Shown here in pieces: positions 1 to 7,557 of a DNA stretch of 21,979 nt. The stretch's first letter is position 1. Each line of letters begins with the position of its first letter. This DNA comes from DATELY01 sp035276085 (lineage in GTDB: Bacteria > Pseudomonadota > Gammaproteobacteria > Steroidobacterales > Steroidobacteraceae). The position numbers were made by a program, and so were the translations under genes. The stretch spans positions 1 to 21,979 of the forward strand of contig DATELY010000062.1 in the NCBI GenBank assembly GCA_035276085.1, read 5' to 3'. Under the pieces are notes generated by a model. The model was not told the origin of the DNA. It ran no database searches and was given only the letters and a program-made list of their open reading frames with translations.

Positions 1-138
1 GCGCTTGCTTTGCAGCGCCGCCTGCAGCGCTTCTTCCAGAGCTTTTCCGGGCTCCCCGGCCGATGCAACGGTCAGCATCGCGCTGGACATCAGCAGGGCG
101 AGGAACGACTTCCGCATGACTTCAATCGCTGCACTCAT
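1..138 (-). CDS. Secreted protein of unknown function, N-terminal part only
   Basis: The minus frame opens with ATG at 138 and is still open at the left edge, so only about 46 residues are visible and the 3' end is missing. From an internal Met (ATG at 117) it reads MRKSFLALLMSSAMLTVASA, a textbook Sec signal peptide: basic start, hydrophobic core, and an Ala-Ser-Ala cleavage site before GEPGKALEEALQAAL. Two starts are possible. ATG 138 has an AAGGTG ribosome site a few bases upstream and shares an ATGA overlap with the stop of the preceding gene, which suggests translational coupling. ATG 117 gives the cleaner signal peptide. The protein is therefore probably exported to the periplasm. The visible mature part is an Ala/Leu/Glu-rich helix and gives no family clue. 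It is the last visible gene of the minus-strand run that starts at 2821. Confidence 0.6.
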   Translation of the reverse strand, partial: MSAAIEVMRKSFLALLMSSAMLTVASAGEPGKALEEALQAALQSKR

Positions 139-416
139 GATTCACCTTCGCAGTTGATCGTGGGATCCAAACGTTGCAGGACCTGATCGGCGATGCCGCC
201 GTTCAGAAAGATAGAGACGGACGGATCGGTCACGCGCAGCTGCACTCGCGTGCCGGTCATGCCGCGCGAACACGATTCGACGCGAAGCGCGTGCCACGGA
301 ATGTGCAGCGGCGGATGCGCAATGATGACCCACGCCGGCATCGCGATGTACACGCCGTCGTCCGTCAGGCGACACGCAGCATTCTGCGAATGCTGCACGG
401 TTCCGACGCGGCCCAC
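135..416 (-). CDS. Small conserved protein with HPPL-IPW motif, probably frameshifted at its 5' end
   Basis: The frame encodes 93 residues from a GTG at 416. Its core, a DDGVYIAMPAW stretch followed by HPPLHIPW, resembles small proteobacterial proteins of unknown function that carry a 'G-(L/V)-Y-(L/I)...HPPL-IPW' signature; this is recalled resemblance, not a search. The GTG has no visible ribosome site and lies 42 bases after the upstream methyltransferase stop. A better-placed start exists at 462: its ATG overlaps that stop (ATGA), as at the other junctions of this operon, and opens MSSSHPDWVDFIKRI, but in a different frame. That other frame soon becomes Arg/His-rich and shadow-like. The native gene is therefore probably 135..462 with a frame disruption between about 360 and 425, either a true mutation or a sequencing error. 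The stop at 135-137 overlaps the next start at 138. Confidence 0.55.
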   Translation of the reverse strand: MGRVGTVQHSQNAACRLTDDGVYIAMPAWVIIAHPPLHIPWHALRVESCSRGMTGTRVQLRVTDPSVSIFLNGGIADQVLQRLDPTINCEGES

Positions 417-458
417 CGATACGCTTGATGAAATCGACCCAATCGGGGTGCGATGAGC

Positions 459-1178
459 TCATCGCTTCAACTCATACACACACATGTTGACGGTCGCCGC
501 GAGGTTCAGCGACTCGATTGCGCCGGAGCCCGGGATAGAAAAGGACTTTGCTTTGAGGGCCGCTACTGGCTCGCGGGGAACGCCACGGGCTTCGTTGCCG
601 AACACATAGCAATCGAATGTTCGGAAACTCGGGGAATGCAGCGGCTCGCCCTCCATGTCCAGACAGGCGATGCGCGCGAACCGCCCGCGCAGGGAATCGA
701 GTTCCACGTCCAGTTCGATGGGCACATGAAAAATCGCGCCCACACTGGCGCGCACGACTTTGGAGTTGTAGGGATCGACACTGCCGCGGCTGAGCAGGCA
801 GCGGAAGTTTCCGAACCAGGCGAGGGTGCGCAGTATCGTGCCGAGATTTCCCGGGTCCTGAATTTCGTGCAGGTAGATGGCGCGCTCGCCTGTGAGTGGA
901 GCGGTCACTGGCAACATCGGCACGAGTGCAACGATTCCTTGCGGCGTTTGCGTCTCCGCCATCTCGGCCATGCGACGGTTGCTGATCACATGGGTTTCAA
1001 ACGGACTGCGCCAGTGTTCGTGCTCGCTGGTCACATACAGTTTGCTTGCCTGTAGCGGCGGGTTCTTCGCAGCTGCTCTCTGCAGCTCCAGCACCAGATG
1101 CTCGCCTTCGACCAGGAAGTGTCCGAGCTCTGCGCGATACTTCTTCTGGTGCAGTTTCTTGATGTCATCGAATTTCAT
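459..1178 (-). CDS. SpoU/TrmH-family RNA 2'-O-methyltransferase
   Basis: The protein has 239 residues, about the usual size for TrmH/RlmB-type SPOUT enzymes, which transfer a methyl group from S-adenosylmethionine to a ribose 2'-OH in rRNA or tRNA. The three family motifs are visible in order: motif 1 around residues 107-117 (IQDPGNLGTILRT, with Asn111 and Arg117), motif 2 at 193-201 (FGNEARGVP), and motif 3 at 215-231 (IPGSGAIESLNLAATVN), which forms the trefoil knot and SAM site. The N-terminal 85 residues (KKYRAELGHFLVEGEHLVLE) look like the SpoU substrate-binding domain typical of 23S rRNA enzymes. I cannot tell the exact target nucleotide. The ATG at 1178 overlaps the upstream gene's stop by ATGA, and the stop at 459-461 overlaps an ATG at 462, so it sits mid-operon and is probably translationally coupled. 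Confidence 0.9.
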   Translation of the reverse strand: MKFDDIKKLHQKKYRAELGHFLVEGEHLVLELQRAAAKNPPLQASKLYVTSEHEHWRSPFETHVISNRRMAEMAETQTPQGIVALVPMLPVTAPLTGERAIYLHEIQDPGNLGTILRTLAWFGNFRCLLSRGSVDPYNSKVVRASVGAIFHVPIELDVELDSLRGRFARIACLDMEGEPLHSPSFRTFDCYVFGNEARGVPREPVAALKAKSFSIPGSGAIESLNLAATVNMCVYELKR

Positions 1179-2821
1179 TGTCTGACCGGGCCTTTCATCG
1201 ACATGGCCGTCAGCATGGATTGCGCCACTGCTTCGGCAACTTTGATCCCATCGACCCCCGCGGACAAAATGCCGCCGGCATACCCCGCGCCTTCGCCGCA
1301 GGGGTACAGGCCGCGCACGTTGAGGCTTTGCAATGTGTCGTGATCGCGGGTGATGCGCACGGGCGAAGACGTGCGGGTTTCGACGCCGGTGAGTACGGCG
1401 TCGTGGCGGTCGAATCCGCGAATTTGCTTGCCCAATGCGGGCAGCGCTTCGCGGATGGCCTCGATCGCATAGTCAGGCAATGAGCGTGAGAGGTCTCCGA
1501 AGCGCACGCCGGGTTTATAAGAGGGCTCCACTTCGCCGCAGGCTGTGGACGGCACGCCCCGAACGAAGTCTCCGACCAACTGCCCCGGGGCGCAGTAGTC
1601 ATGGCCACCGAGTTCGTAGGCCAGCGATTCCAGCCGCTCCTGCAATTCGACTCCCGCGAGTGGGCCACCAGGGAAGTCCTGTTCTGGATTGATGCCAACC
1701 ACGATGCCGGCGTTGGCATTGCGTTCGTTGCGGGAGTACTGGCTCATCCCGTTCGTCACCACGCGTTGCGGCTCGGAGGTCGCGGCCACGACGGTGCCGC
1801 CCGGGCACATGCAGAAGCTGTAGACCGCGCGACCATTCTTGGCGTGATGCACCAGCTTGTAGTCGGCCGCACCGAGCTGCGCATGACCGGCGTATTTACC
1901 GAGGCGAGCCTGGTCGATCAGCGATTGCGGATGCTCGATGCGAAAGCCCAGCGCAAACGGTTTCGCCTCGATGTACACGCCGCGAGCATGGAGCATGCGA
2001 AACGTATCGCGAGCGCTATGACCCAACGCCATCACCACATGGCGGCTGCGGATCGTCTCGCCGCTGGCGAGCGTCACGCCTTTGAGTTGCCCCTCCTCTA
2101 TCGACACATCCGTGACCCGGCTCTCGAAGCGCACGTCGCCGCCGAGCGCAATGATCTCCTCGCGCATCCGCGCAACCACGCCGGTGAGACGAAAGGTGCC
2201 GATGTGCGGTTTGCTCACGTACAGGATGTCTTCCGGCGCGCCGGCGCGAACGAACTCATGCATCACCTTGCGACCGTAGAACTTCGGGTCTTTGATCTGG
2301 CTGTAGAGCTTGCCGTCCGAGAACAGGCCGGCGCCGCCTTCGCCAAACTGCACATTGGACTCCGGCGTCAGTATCTTCTTGCGCCACAACGCCCACGTAT
2401 CCTGAGTGCGGTGGCGGACGTCCCGGCCGCGCTCCAGCACGATCGGTTCGAATCCCATCTGTGCGAGCAACAGCGCCGCAAACAGTCCGCAAGGCCCGAA
2501 GCCCACCACCAGCGGTCGTTCGCGTAAGGGGGTGGGCGCCTTTCCAATCGGGTGGTAGCTGGTGTCCGGCGCCGAGCGCACGTGAGGATCGTCGGCAAAG
2601 CGCTGCAGCAGCGCTGCCTCGTTGCGAACCGCCAGATCGATGATGTAGACGAACGCGATGACGCTGTTTTTCTTACGCGCATCGTAGCTGCGCTTGAACA
2701 CGGTGAAATCGAGCAGGTCGGCGTCGGTAATCTTCAGGCGCTTGACGATCGCCTTGCGCAGGGCGTCGGCGGGATGATCGAGCGGCAGCGACAGTTCGGT
2801 GATGCGAATCACGGGCAGCAT
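1175..2821 (-). CDS. FAD-dependent oxidoreductase, COG2509 type
   Basis: The protein has 548 residues from ATG 2821. A small N-terminal alpha/beta region (about 1-100, containing DFTVFKRSYDARKK) precedes the dinucleotide-binding motif VVGFGPCG at about 105-112, followed by a Glu-Arg that would hold the FAD ribose (IVLERG). A second nucleotide-related segment (VVMALGHSARDTF) lies mid-protein. The C-terminus has the FAD-closing motif GLYPCGEGAGYAGGILSAGVDGIKVAEA. This order is typical of the uncharacterised 'FAD-dependent dehydrogenase' family (COG2509, HI0933-like fold); the substrate is unknown. The open frame extends to 2962, but those 47 extra residues are low-complexity and run into the rlmE region, so ATG 2821, with a GGAGA about 10 bases upstream, is preferred. 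It heads the minus-strand operon and its stop overlaps the methyltransferase ATG (ATGA). Confidence 0.85.
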   Translation of the reverse strand: MLPVIRITELSLPLDHPADALRKAIVKRLKITDADLLDFTVFKRSYDARKKNSVIAFVYIIDLAVRNEAALLQRFADDPHVRSAPDTSYHPIGKAPTPLRERPLVVGFGPCGLFAALLLAQMGFEPIVLERGRDVRHRTQDTWALWRKKILTPESNVQFGEGGAGLFSDGKLYSQIKDPKFYGRKVMHEFVRAGAPEDILYVSKPHIGTFRLTGVVARMREEIIALGGDVRFESRVTDVSIEEGQLKGVTLASGETIRSRHVVMALGHSARDTFRMLHARGVYIEAKPFALGFRIEHPQSLIDQARLGKYAGHAQLGAADYKLVHHAKNGRAVYSFCMCPGGTVVAATSEPQRVVTNGMSQYSRNERNANAGIVVGINPEQDFPGGPLAGVELQERLESLAYELGGHDYCAPGQLVGDFVRGVPSTACGEVEPSYKPGVRFGDLSRSLPDYAIEAIREALPALGKQIRGFDRHDAVLTGVETRTSSPVRITRDHDTLQSLNVRGLYPCGEGAGYAGGILSAGVDGIKVAEAVAQSMLTAMSMKGPVRQ

Positions 2822-2920
2822 CCTGGCCGGTGTCTCCGGCAGAGGAAGGTTAGAATGGAGCGCGAATTGTATCGTCCCTTGCGCCCGCTTGGCTGTCTCA
2901 ACAATCCCGGTTGGTTTCCC

Positions 2921-3541
2921 ATGGCCCGATCCAAGAGCAGCCACCGCTGGCTGCAAGAACACGTCAACGATCCGTACGTCAAACAGGCGCAGAAGGACGG
3001 CTACCGCTCGCGCTCGAGTTACAAACTGATCGAGTTGAACGAGAAGGACAGGCTGATTCGCCCAGGGATGCTGATCATGGACCTGGGCTCCGCGCCCGGC
3101 GGCTGGTCGCAGGTCGCTGGACGACTCGTCGGCGACAAAGGCCGGGTGCTCGCCACCGACATCCTGCCGATGGAGCCGCTGAAGAACGTCGACTTCATCC
3201 AGGGCGACTTTACCGAAGAGGCGGTGTTCAATCAGATTCTGGCCGCGCTCGATGGCGCAAAACCCGACCTCATCATCTCCGACATTGCTCCCAACATTAC
3301 GGGAATCGACTCTGCCGATCAGGGCTCCTCCATTTACCTCGTGGAACTGGCCCTCGACATGGCCCGCCGAGTGCTCAAGCCCAAGGGCAACTTCGTCGCG
3401 AAAGTATTTCAGGGCACCGGTTCGGATGCCTATCTGAAGGACCTTCGGACCTCGTTCGAGAAAGTCTCTGTCCGCAAGCCTGCAGCATCGCGACCCAGGT
3501 CGAGGGAGGTGTATGTGGTGGCGAAGGGATTCAAAGCGTAG
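2921..3541 (+). CDS. rlmE: 23S rRNA (uridine-2552-2'-O)-methyltransferase RlmE (FtsJ/RrmJ)
   Basis: The protein has 206 residues, close to the 209 of the E. coli enzyme. RlmE methylates the ribose of U2552 in the A-loop of 23S rRNA, late in 50S assembly. The SAM-binding motif is DLGSAPGGWSQ (about 54-64), followed by ATDILPM. The K-D-K-E catalytic tetrad is intact: Lys35 (SSYKLIEL), Asp121 (SDIAPN), Lys161 (FVAKVFQG) and Glu196 (SREVYVV). The frame is open well upstream, but the family's N-terminus begins at MARSKSSHRWL, so ATG 2921 is the start. In many gammaproteobacteria ftsH follows rlmE. Here a convergent antiporter follows instead, so the gene stands alone. It is divergent from the FAD oxidoreductase, with 99 bases between the two starts. 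Confidence 0.96.
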   Translation: MARSKSSHRWLQEHVNDPYVKQAQKDGYRSRSSYKLIELNEKDRLIRPGMLIMDLGSAPGGWSQVAGRLVGDKGRVLATDILPMEPLKNVDFIQGDFTEEAVFNQILAALDGAKPDLIISDIAPNITGIDSADQGSSIYLVELALDMARRVLKPKGNFVAKVFQGTGSDAYLKDLRTSFEKVSVRKPAASRPRSREVYVVAKGFKA

Positions 3542-3617
3542 AAGCGCCGGCGCGGTCAGTCGCGCACTGGATCGCTATCGTGCTTCGAAGGGACGAGAGA
3601 AGATCGCGACGCGCGCA

Positions 3618-5168
3618 TCACGGGTACTCCGCCCCCAGCGCATTCATCTCCGCGACATCGAGCTGCGCTTCCACTTGATGGAAAGCGTCGTCACCGATCT
3701 CGCCGTTCGCCCGCATGGTGAGCAACGTGTCGCGCTGCGCACCGACGATGCGGGCACGCAGCGAGTCATACCGTCCGAGCTTGCTGGGATCATCTCCTAC
3801 GTGAGCTTCGTCTACGAGTTGCGACTCCAGTTCGCGACGAATGACTTTCGCTTCCTGCGATGGATCGTCGTCGAGCACAGCGAGGCCGATGCGCACGAGG
3901 CGCTCGCACGCCATTCTGATTTCGCGGTCGACCGGGCCGTCGTCCTGCAATCGCAAGGCGAGAATCAGAGGGCGCAATGTCAGTCCCTGCACGACCAGCG
4001 TCCCGACGACCACGCAGAATGCCGTCAGGAGAATGAGATCTCGATAGGGAAACCCGGTCGGCAATGCGTAAGCGGCAGCAAGCGTCACGATTCCGCGCAT
4101 TCCGCACCAGCTCACGACGAGCGAGCTCCGCACAGTCGGTTTTGCCGCGCCAGGCCAGCGGCCCGGGCCGAGCCAGCGCAATTTCATTCGGGCGACCGCC
4201 GAATAGCAGAATACCCAGAGGAAGCGCGCGGCGGCGACGACAGCCAGCACGATCGCAGCGACTTCGAAGTAGGCGACCCGTTCTTGCGGTTCGAGCGGGC
4301 CCAGAACCGGCCGCAGTTGCAGGCCGATCAACACGAACGCAAGCACGTTCAGAACAAACACGGCGAGGTCCCACACGGCATACGAGGGGATGCGACTTCG
4401 TGCCGGGATGAGGCGCGGTGCGTCCCGCGCGGTCGTGATGGCATAGACGACGACAGTCACGATTGCCGATAGATGCAAGTGCTCGGCGAGAATCCACACG
4501 CCGAACGTGCTGACGAACTGCAGCACGATCGAGCTCGGCACATCGGTGACGCGGAGGGTGAGCCGCAAGTTCAGGCGTGCGAGCAAGAATCCCGCAACCA
4601 CACTGCCGACGAGCGCGAGCAACGACAGGGGCACGGCCGTACTGAGGTCGAGCCCGCCAGACACCACGGCGAGAACGGCGATTCGATAGATCAACAGTGC
4701 GCTCGCGTCGTTCAACAAACTCTCGCCTTCGAGAATCACGAGCAGGCGATGCGGCAGGCGCAACTGTTTCAACACGGCGCTGGCGGCCGCGGCATCGGGC
4801 GGCGCGACGATGGCTCCGAGTGCAACGGCCGCTGCCCACGGCATAGCCGGGACCAGCGCATGCGCCGTCCAGGCGACCGCGGCCGTCGTAATGCCAACGG
4901 CCGCCAGCACGAGGCACATGACGGGAATCCAGTTCGCGCGCAGATCGCGCACGGATGTATCGAAGGCCGCGTCGAGCAATACCGGGGCGACGAACAGGGC
5001 AAGCGTCAGTTCCGGATCGAGCTCGAACCTCGGCGCCGACGGCAGCAACGCAAGCGCGACACCACCCAACGCCAGTAACGATGGATAAGGGACGTTGATT
5101 CGGCGTGCGAGCGCGGTCAAACCGACTGCGCCGACCAACAACACGAGGACCCACTCGAATACTTCCAT
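3618..5168 (-). CDS. CPA1-family Na+/H+ antiporter (inner membrane)
   Basis: The protein has 516 residues. The first roughly 390 form a run of hydrophobic helices, and the remainder is a hydrophilic cytoplasmic tail. CPA1 signatures are clear: LGAIVAPPDAAAASAVLK around residues 117-134, with the transport Asp near 125, and ILEGESLLNDASALLIY around 145-161, with the Asn-Asp pair at 153-154. The tail (about 400-516) ends in RANGEIGDDAFHQVEAQLDVAEM, which resembles the C-terminal region of YjcE/NhaP-like bacterial exchangers. These proteins exchange cytoplasmic Na+ (or K+) for protons in pH and salt homeostasis; the ion preference cannot be read here. The gene lies 111 bases downstream of hipA on the same strand and converges on rlmE. 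The 76 bases between the two stops hold a perfect 10-bp palindrome (3544-3553) but no T-tract terminator. Confidence 0.92.
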   Translation of the reverse strand: MEVFEWVLVLLVGAVGLTALARRINVPYPSLLALGGVALALLPSAPRFELDPELTLALFVAPVLLDAAFDTSVRDLRANWIPVMCLVLAAVGITTAAVAWTAHALVPAMPWAAAVALGAIVAPPDAAAASAVLKQLRLPHRLLVILEGESLLNDASALLIYRIAVLAVVSGGLDLSTAVPLSLLALVGSVVAGFLLARLNLRLTLRVTDVPSSIVLQFVSTFGVWILAEHLHLSAIVTVVVYAITTARDAPRLIPARSRIPSYAVWDLAVFVLNVLAFVLIGLQLRPVLGPLEPQERVAYFEVAAIVLAVVAAARFLWVFCYSAVARMKLRWLGPGRWPGAAKPTVRSSLVVSWCGMRGIVTLAAAYALPTGFPYRDLILLTAFCVVVGTLVVQGLTLRPLILALRLQDDGPVDREIRMACERLVRIGLAVLDDDPSQEAKVIRRELESQLVDEAHVGDDPSKLGRYDSLRARIVGAQRDTLLTMRANGEIGDDAFHQVEAQLDVAEMNALGAEYP

Positions 5169-5279
5169 TGTTCCACGCCGGCTGCCGCGAAGGCCGGATG
5201 GTATCGCGAAGGGGGCGCACCCTTGCGCGCCCTACCCTCGATAACCGCCGTTCTCCGGATAAGCGCGTACTGGCAAGCG

Positions 5280-6554
5280 CTAACGTGTTGTCCTGCGCGA
5301 TCGCGATGGCCTGCGTTGCACAGCTGTCGCCAGTGGAGCCTGCCCCGCTGTCAAGCGTGCAACCCCATCTCGGATTACATACGTGAGCCGTTCGGCAAAG
5401 TTGCTCGCATCTTTGTACTGCCTGGCATAGCGACCCGCCTCCGCGATCGCCGCTTCCGCCCCCACACGCACCTGCTCGAGCAGTTGACCGGCGCGTCTTT
5501 CCGTCATGCCGGTGACCAGTCGCACGAACCTGGTCAGCCGACTACGATCGGGAAACTCCTTGCCATTGCCCATCGACAGGGCCAGCGAATCTCGAGCAAT
5601 GTAGGGTCGCGTCGACACGATGTCGTAACCGGGTGCGAACTCGACAGTGGACTGCGCATCGCGATAAAGGATGCTGAAGTTTTTCAGGTGCGCGTCCCCG
5701 TTGCCGATCGTGCAGGCGTACACGACCATCAATGCATACTGCTCGCGTGCATGGCCGAGCGCCGCAGGCGATACGAAATCCGTCAGGCGCCTGGCAACGC
5801 CCTCATACGAACCATCGTAGCGGCCGTGCGCGCGCCGGGCTTCGAGCACGCAAAAATCTTCGATACCCAGATACGTACCGTCGGGCAACAGGTCGAAACG
5901 ATCGACGACGAGAAACCGTCGGTTTTTCGACAACGTGACATGGGCCGTTCGTATGCCGGCGGCCGCTGCCCCGCGCGTGCAGATCATCTCATTCGCAGCG
6001 AGCTCGGGAAATTCCGCTGCGTCGAATGTCTTCACGATATGCGTGGCACCGCGATGCGTGAGTTTGTCGGGCGCCTTCTGCTCGCGCACCAGCACCTTCG
6101 GTTGCATACCGGAGATGCCGGAATACGTCGCGAAACGCTCGAGCAGATGCGCGAACAAGTCCGCGCTGCCTTTGTACGTGAGGATCTCTTCGAGATTCTG
6201 CTCCGGTACATCCGCCTCGATCTGCGGCCGTGGCGAGTAGCGGAGCCGTCCGATCTGCGAGGTACCGACGATGCTCAGCAGATCCAGGTCGTCGAATTCC
6301 GGAATGGTCTTTGCGAACTGCATGCGCAGGCGCTCTTTCAACGCACCTTCCGGCAGATTCATCTCGAAGATCGGCAACAGTCCGCTCATCGCATCGTATT
6401 GATCGACACGCACCGGCATCGTGAGCGAAACAGCATTGGCGTCAGGCGTCCCGCCGCGATAACCGAACAGGATGGTGTCCTCCTCGACATCCGAGCGTGT
6501 CAGTGCCCCGATGGGCGTCTGACTTGCGAACACGTTGAGTGCCGGCTTCTTCAT
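5280..6554 (-). CDS. hipA: HipA-family serine/threonine kinase toxin
   Basis: The protein has 424 residues, a normal HipA length, with the N-subdomain and kinase core together in one chain, unlike the split HipBST type. Visible features are the N-subdomain signature SGLLPIFEMNLPEGALKERL (57-76), the glycine-rich loop SGISGMQPK (145-153) whose Ser148 is the candidate regulatory autophosphorylation site, the ATP lysine in HIVKTF (Lys175), VDRFD (217-221), the catalytic loop GNGDAHLKN (Asp287, Asn292), and APGYDIV with the metal-binding Asp311. All key kinase residues are present, so it looks active. Known HipA kinases phosphorylate tRNA synthetases such as GltX and induce growth arrest; this one's target is unknown. 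The last roughly 20 residues are Arg/Ser-rich and probably disordered. Its ATG overlaps the hipB stop by ATGA, so antitoxin and toxin are coupled. Confidence 0.93.
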   Translation of the reverse strand: MKKPALNVFASQTPIGALTRSDVEEDTILFGYRGGTPDANAVSLTMPVRVDQYDAMSGLLPIFEMNLPEGALKERLRMQFAKTIPEFDDLDLLSIVGTSQIGRLRYSPRPQIEADVPEQNLEEILTYKGSADLFAHLLERFATYSGISGMQPKVLVREQKAPDKLTHRGATHIVKTFDAAEFPELAANEMICTRGAAAAGIRTAHVTLSKNRRFLVVDRFDLLPDGTYLGIEDFCVLEARRAHGRYDGSYEGVARRLTDFVSPAALGHAREQYALMVVYACTIGNGDAHLKNFSILYRDAQSTVEFAPGYDIVSTRPYIARDSLALSMGNGKEFPDRSRLTRFVRLVTGMTERRAGQLLEQVRVGAEAAIAEAGRYARQYKDASNFAERLTYVIRDGVARLTAGQAPLATAVQRRPSRSRRTTR

Positions 6555-6802
6555 TTGTTACGCCGCTCGGCCCGCAGATGATCGATCGTGGGGCGTGTCA
6601 CGCGCGGGATGACGGTCAAATCCAAACCCACCATGTCGAGTAGCGAGGAGAGCTTGGTAAAGCCAATCTCCTCACAACGACCCCCTTCGATGGCCGAAAT
6701 CGTGGCGCGACTCATACCCAGCGCAGCGGCCAGCTGCGCTTGGGACAACCTGGATTTCTTGCGAGCCTCCTGCAACAGGGGGCCGATGGTGGACAGGTGC
6801 AT
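6551..6802 (-). CDS. hipB: HipB-type helix-turn-helix antitoxin and repressor
   Basis: The protein has 83 residues. The helix-turn-helix (XRE/Cro type) spans about residues 18-45 (RLSQAQLAAALGMSRATISAIEGG), followed by short helices and the tail LTVIPRVTRPTIDHLRAERRNK, a usual ending for antitoxins paired with HipA. The frame is open to 6907, but the extra 35 residues would be translated from the AT-rich operator region. ATG 6802 has AGAAGG at 6815-6810, 7 bases upstream, and is chosen. HipB proteins bind and neutralise HipA and repress their own promoter. Two matching palindromes just upstream (6829-6848, 6869-6888) are the likely binding sites. The stop overlaps the hipA start (ATGA). Confidence 0.92.
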   Translation of the reverse strand: MHLSTIGPLLQEARKKSRLSQAQLAAALGMSRATISAIEGGRCEEIGFTKLSSLLDMVGLDLTVIPRVTRPTIDHLRAERRNK

Positions 6803-6828
6803 GGGGGAACCTTCTAAGCGCGAGGACA

Positions 6829-6848
6829 ATGCATCATATATAATGCAT
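6829..6848. promoter_or_regulatory. hipBA operator copy 1 (near start codon)
   Basis: Near-perfect palindrome ATGCATCA-TATA-TAATGCAT: 8-base arms, a 4-base spacer and one mismatch in the right arm. It ends 26 bases before the hipB ATG, just downstream of the predicted -10. It shares arms and spacing with the copy at 6869-6888 and stands out as AT-rich in a GC-rich region. Binding by HipB is inference from the position and from the known autoregulation of this family. Confidence 0.75.
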
Positions 6849-6850
6849 TT

Positions 6851-6879
6851 TATAGAATATAGGCACAAATGCATCACAA
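6851..6879 (-). promoter_or_regulatory. Candidate hipBA promoter
   Basis: On the minus strand TTGTGA (6879-6874) and TCTATA (6856-6851) are 17 bases apart, a sigma70-like -35/-10 pair. The -35 lies inside operator copy 2 and the -10 ends two bases from copy 1, so a repressor bound at either site would block polymerase. An alternative -10 (TATAAA, 6854-6849) would give a 19-base spacer. Confidence 0.5.
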
Positions 6880-6888
6880 ATGATGCAT
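6869..6888. promoter_or_regulatory. hipBA operator copy 2 (perfect palindrome)
   Basis: Perfect palindrome ATGCATCA-CAAA-TGATGCAT with 8-base arms and a 4-base spacer. Its centre is exactly 40 bases from the centre of copy 1, close to four helical turns, so two HipB dimers would sit on the same face of the DNA. Assignment as an operator is inference from symmetry, repetition and position upstream of hipB. Confidence 0.8.
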
Positions 6889-6969
6889 ACAGCCATGAAG
6901 TCAGCATTGAGGCTAGTCAGCCTTCTTATTGGGAATCGCCCGCAACGAGGCCTGCTGCGGCACCGATTC

Positions 6970-7434
6970 TCACAGCTCCCGCGGCACGAACGGGCGCAGC
7001 TCGCCCGGTTTGCGCAACATCTTGTCCACGTCAGCCGCGTGCAGCTCTTCGGCCGTGATCATCTGGCGCGCGAACTCCTCCAGCGCGACCGAGTGGTCCT
7101 TCACCAGTGCCAGCAGCTCGCGATACAACTCCAATGCGTGTCCCTCGGTCAGCAACGATTCGCGCAGCATCGTGCCGATGTCGTGCTGATGCGAATCCAG
7201 CAGGGGACCGATGGCGAGGGAGGGATACGCGCCCATCGCGGTGATCCACTCGCCCACCTGCTGCGCGTGCAGCAATGATTCATTCGCCTGCGTTCGCAGC
7301 CAGGAGACGATGGGAATGCGCCCCGTCCCGAACACCAGGAAGGAGTAGTGCGTGTAGCGCACCACGCCGGCGAGCTCGGCCTCCAGAATGCGATTCAGTA
7401 CGTCCACGACACGGTCGCGATCGAGCGTCGTCAT
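6970..7434 (-). CDS. Ferritin-like (bacterioferritin-family) protein
   Basis: The protein has 154 residues with the four-helix-bundle pattern of the ferritin superfamily (COG2193-like). Candidate di-iron ligands occur in each helix pair: Glu in EAELAGVVRYTHY near the N-terminus, Glu and His in NESLLHAQQ, Glu in LTEGHALELYREL, and the ExxH of AEELHAAD near the C-terminus. Such proteins oxidise and store iron in the cytoplasm. In the second helix the Glu is four residues before the His rather than three as in E. coli Bfr, and no Met stands at the usual haem-ligand position, so haem binding is doubtful. A GTG three codons upstream (7443) is also in frame, but GAGGTG at 7446-7441 lies 6 bases before ATG 7434 and overlaps that GTG, so ATG 7434 is chosen. 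It is divergent from the metal-efflux genes. Confidence 0.85.
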   Translation of the reverse strand: MTTLDRDRVVDVLNRILEAELAGVVRYTHYSFLVFGTGRIPIVSWLRTQANESLLHAQQVGEWITAMGAYPSLAIGPLLDSHQHDIGTMLRESLLTEGHALELYRELLALVKDHSVALEEFARQMITAEELHAADVDKMLRKPGELRPFVPREL

Positions 7435-7557
7435 TTCGATCACCTCGCGCGGTCAGCGGTGAGAGTGGCAGCGTACGCTCTGTGTCGAAACGGGACAGTA
7501 AGTAGAGGTGCGCTGAGCTGCTGCACATCGCCCGCCTTCTCCGGCATACTCACGCTC

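Noticed and set aside
3544..3553. GCGCCGGCGC palindrome as terminator between rlmE and the antiporter
   Set aside because: It lacks a loop and a following T-run on either strand.
3790..5220. 476-codon minus-strand open frame overlapping the antiporter in another frame
   Set aside because: Almost entirely Arg/Ala/Gly with no hydrophobic helices; the antiporter frame carries the CPA1 motifs.
5223..6581. Long plus-strand open frame (452 codons) over hipA
   Set aside because: Arg/His-rich shadow of the HipA frame; HipA has all its kinase motifs.
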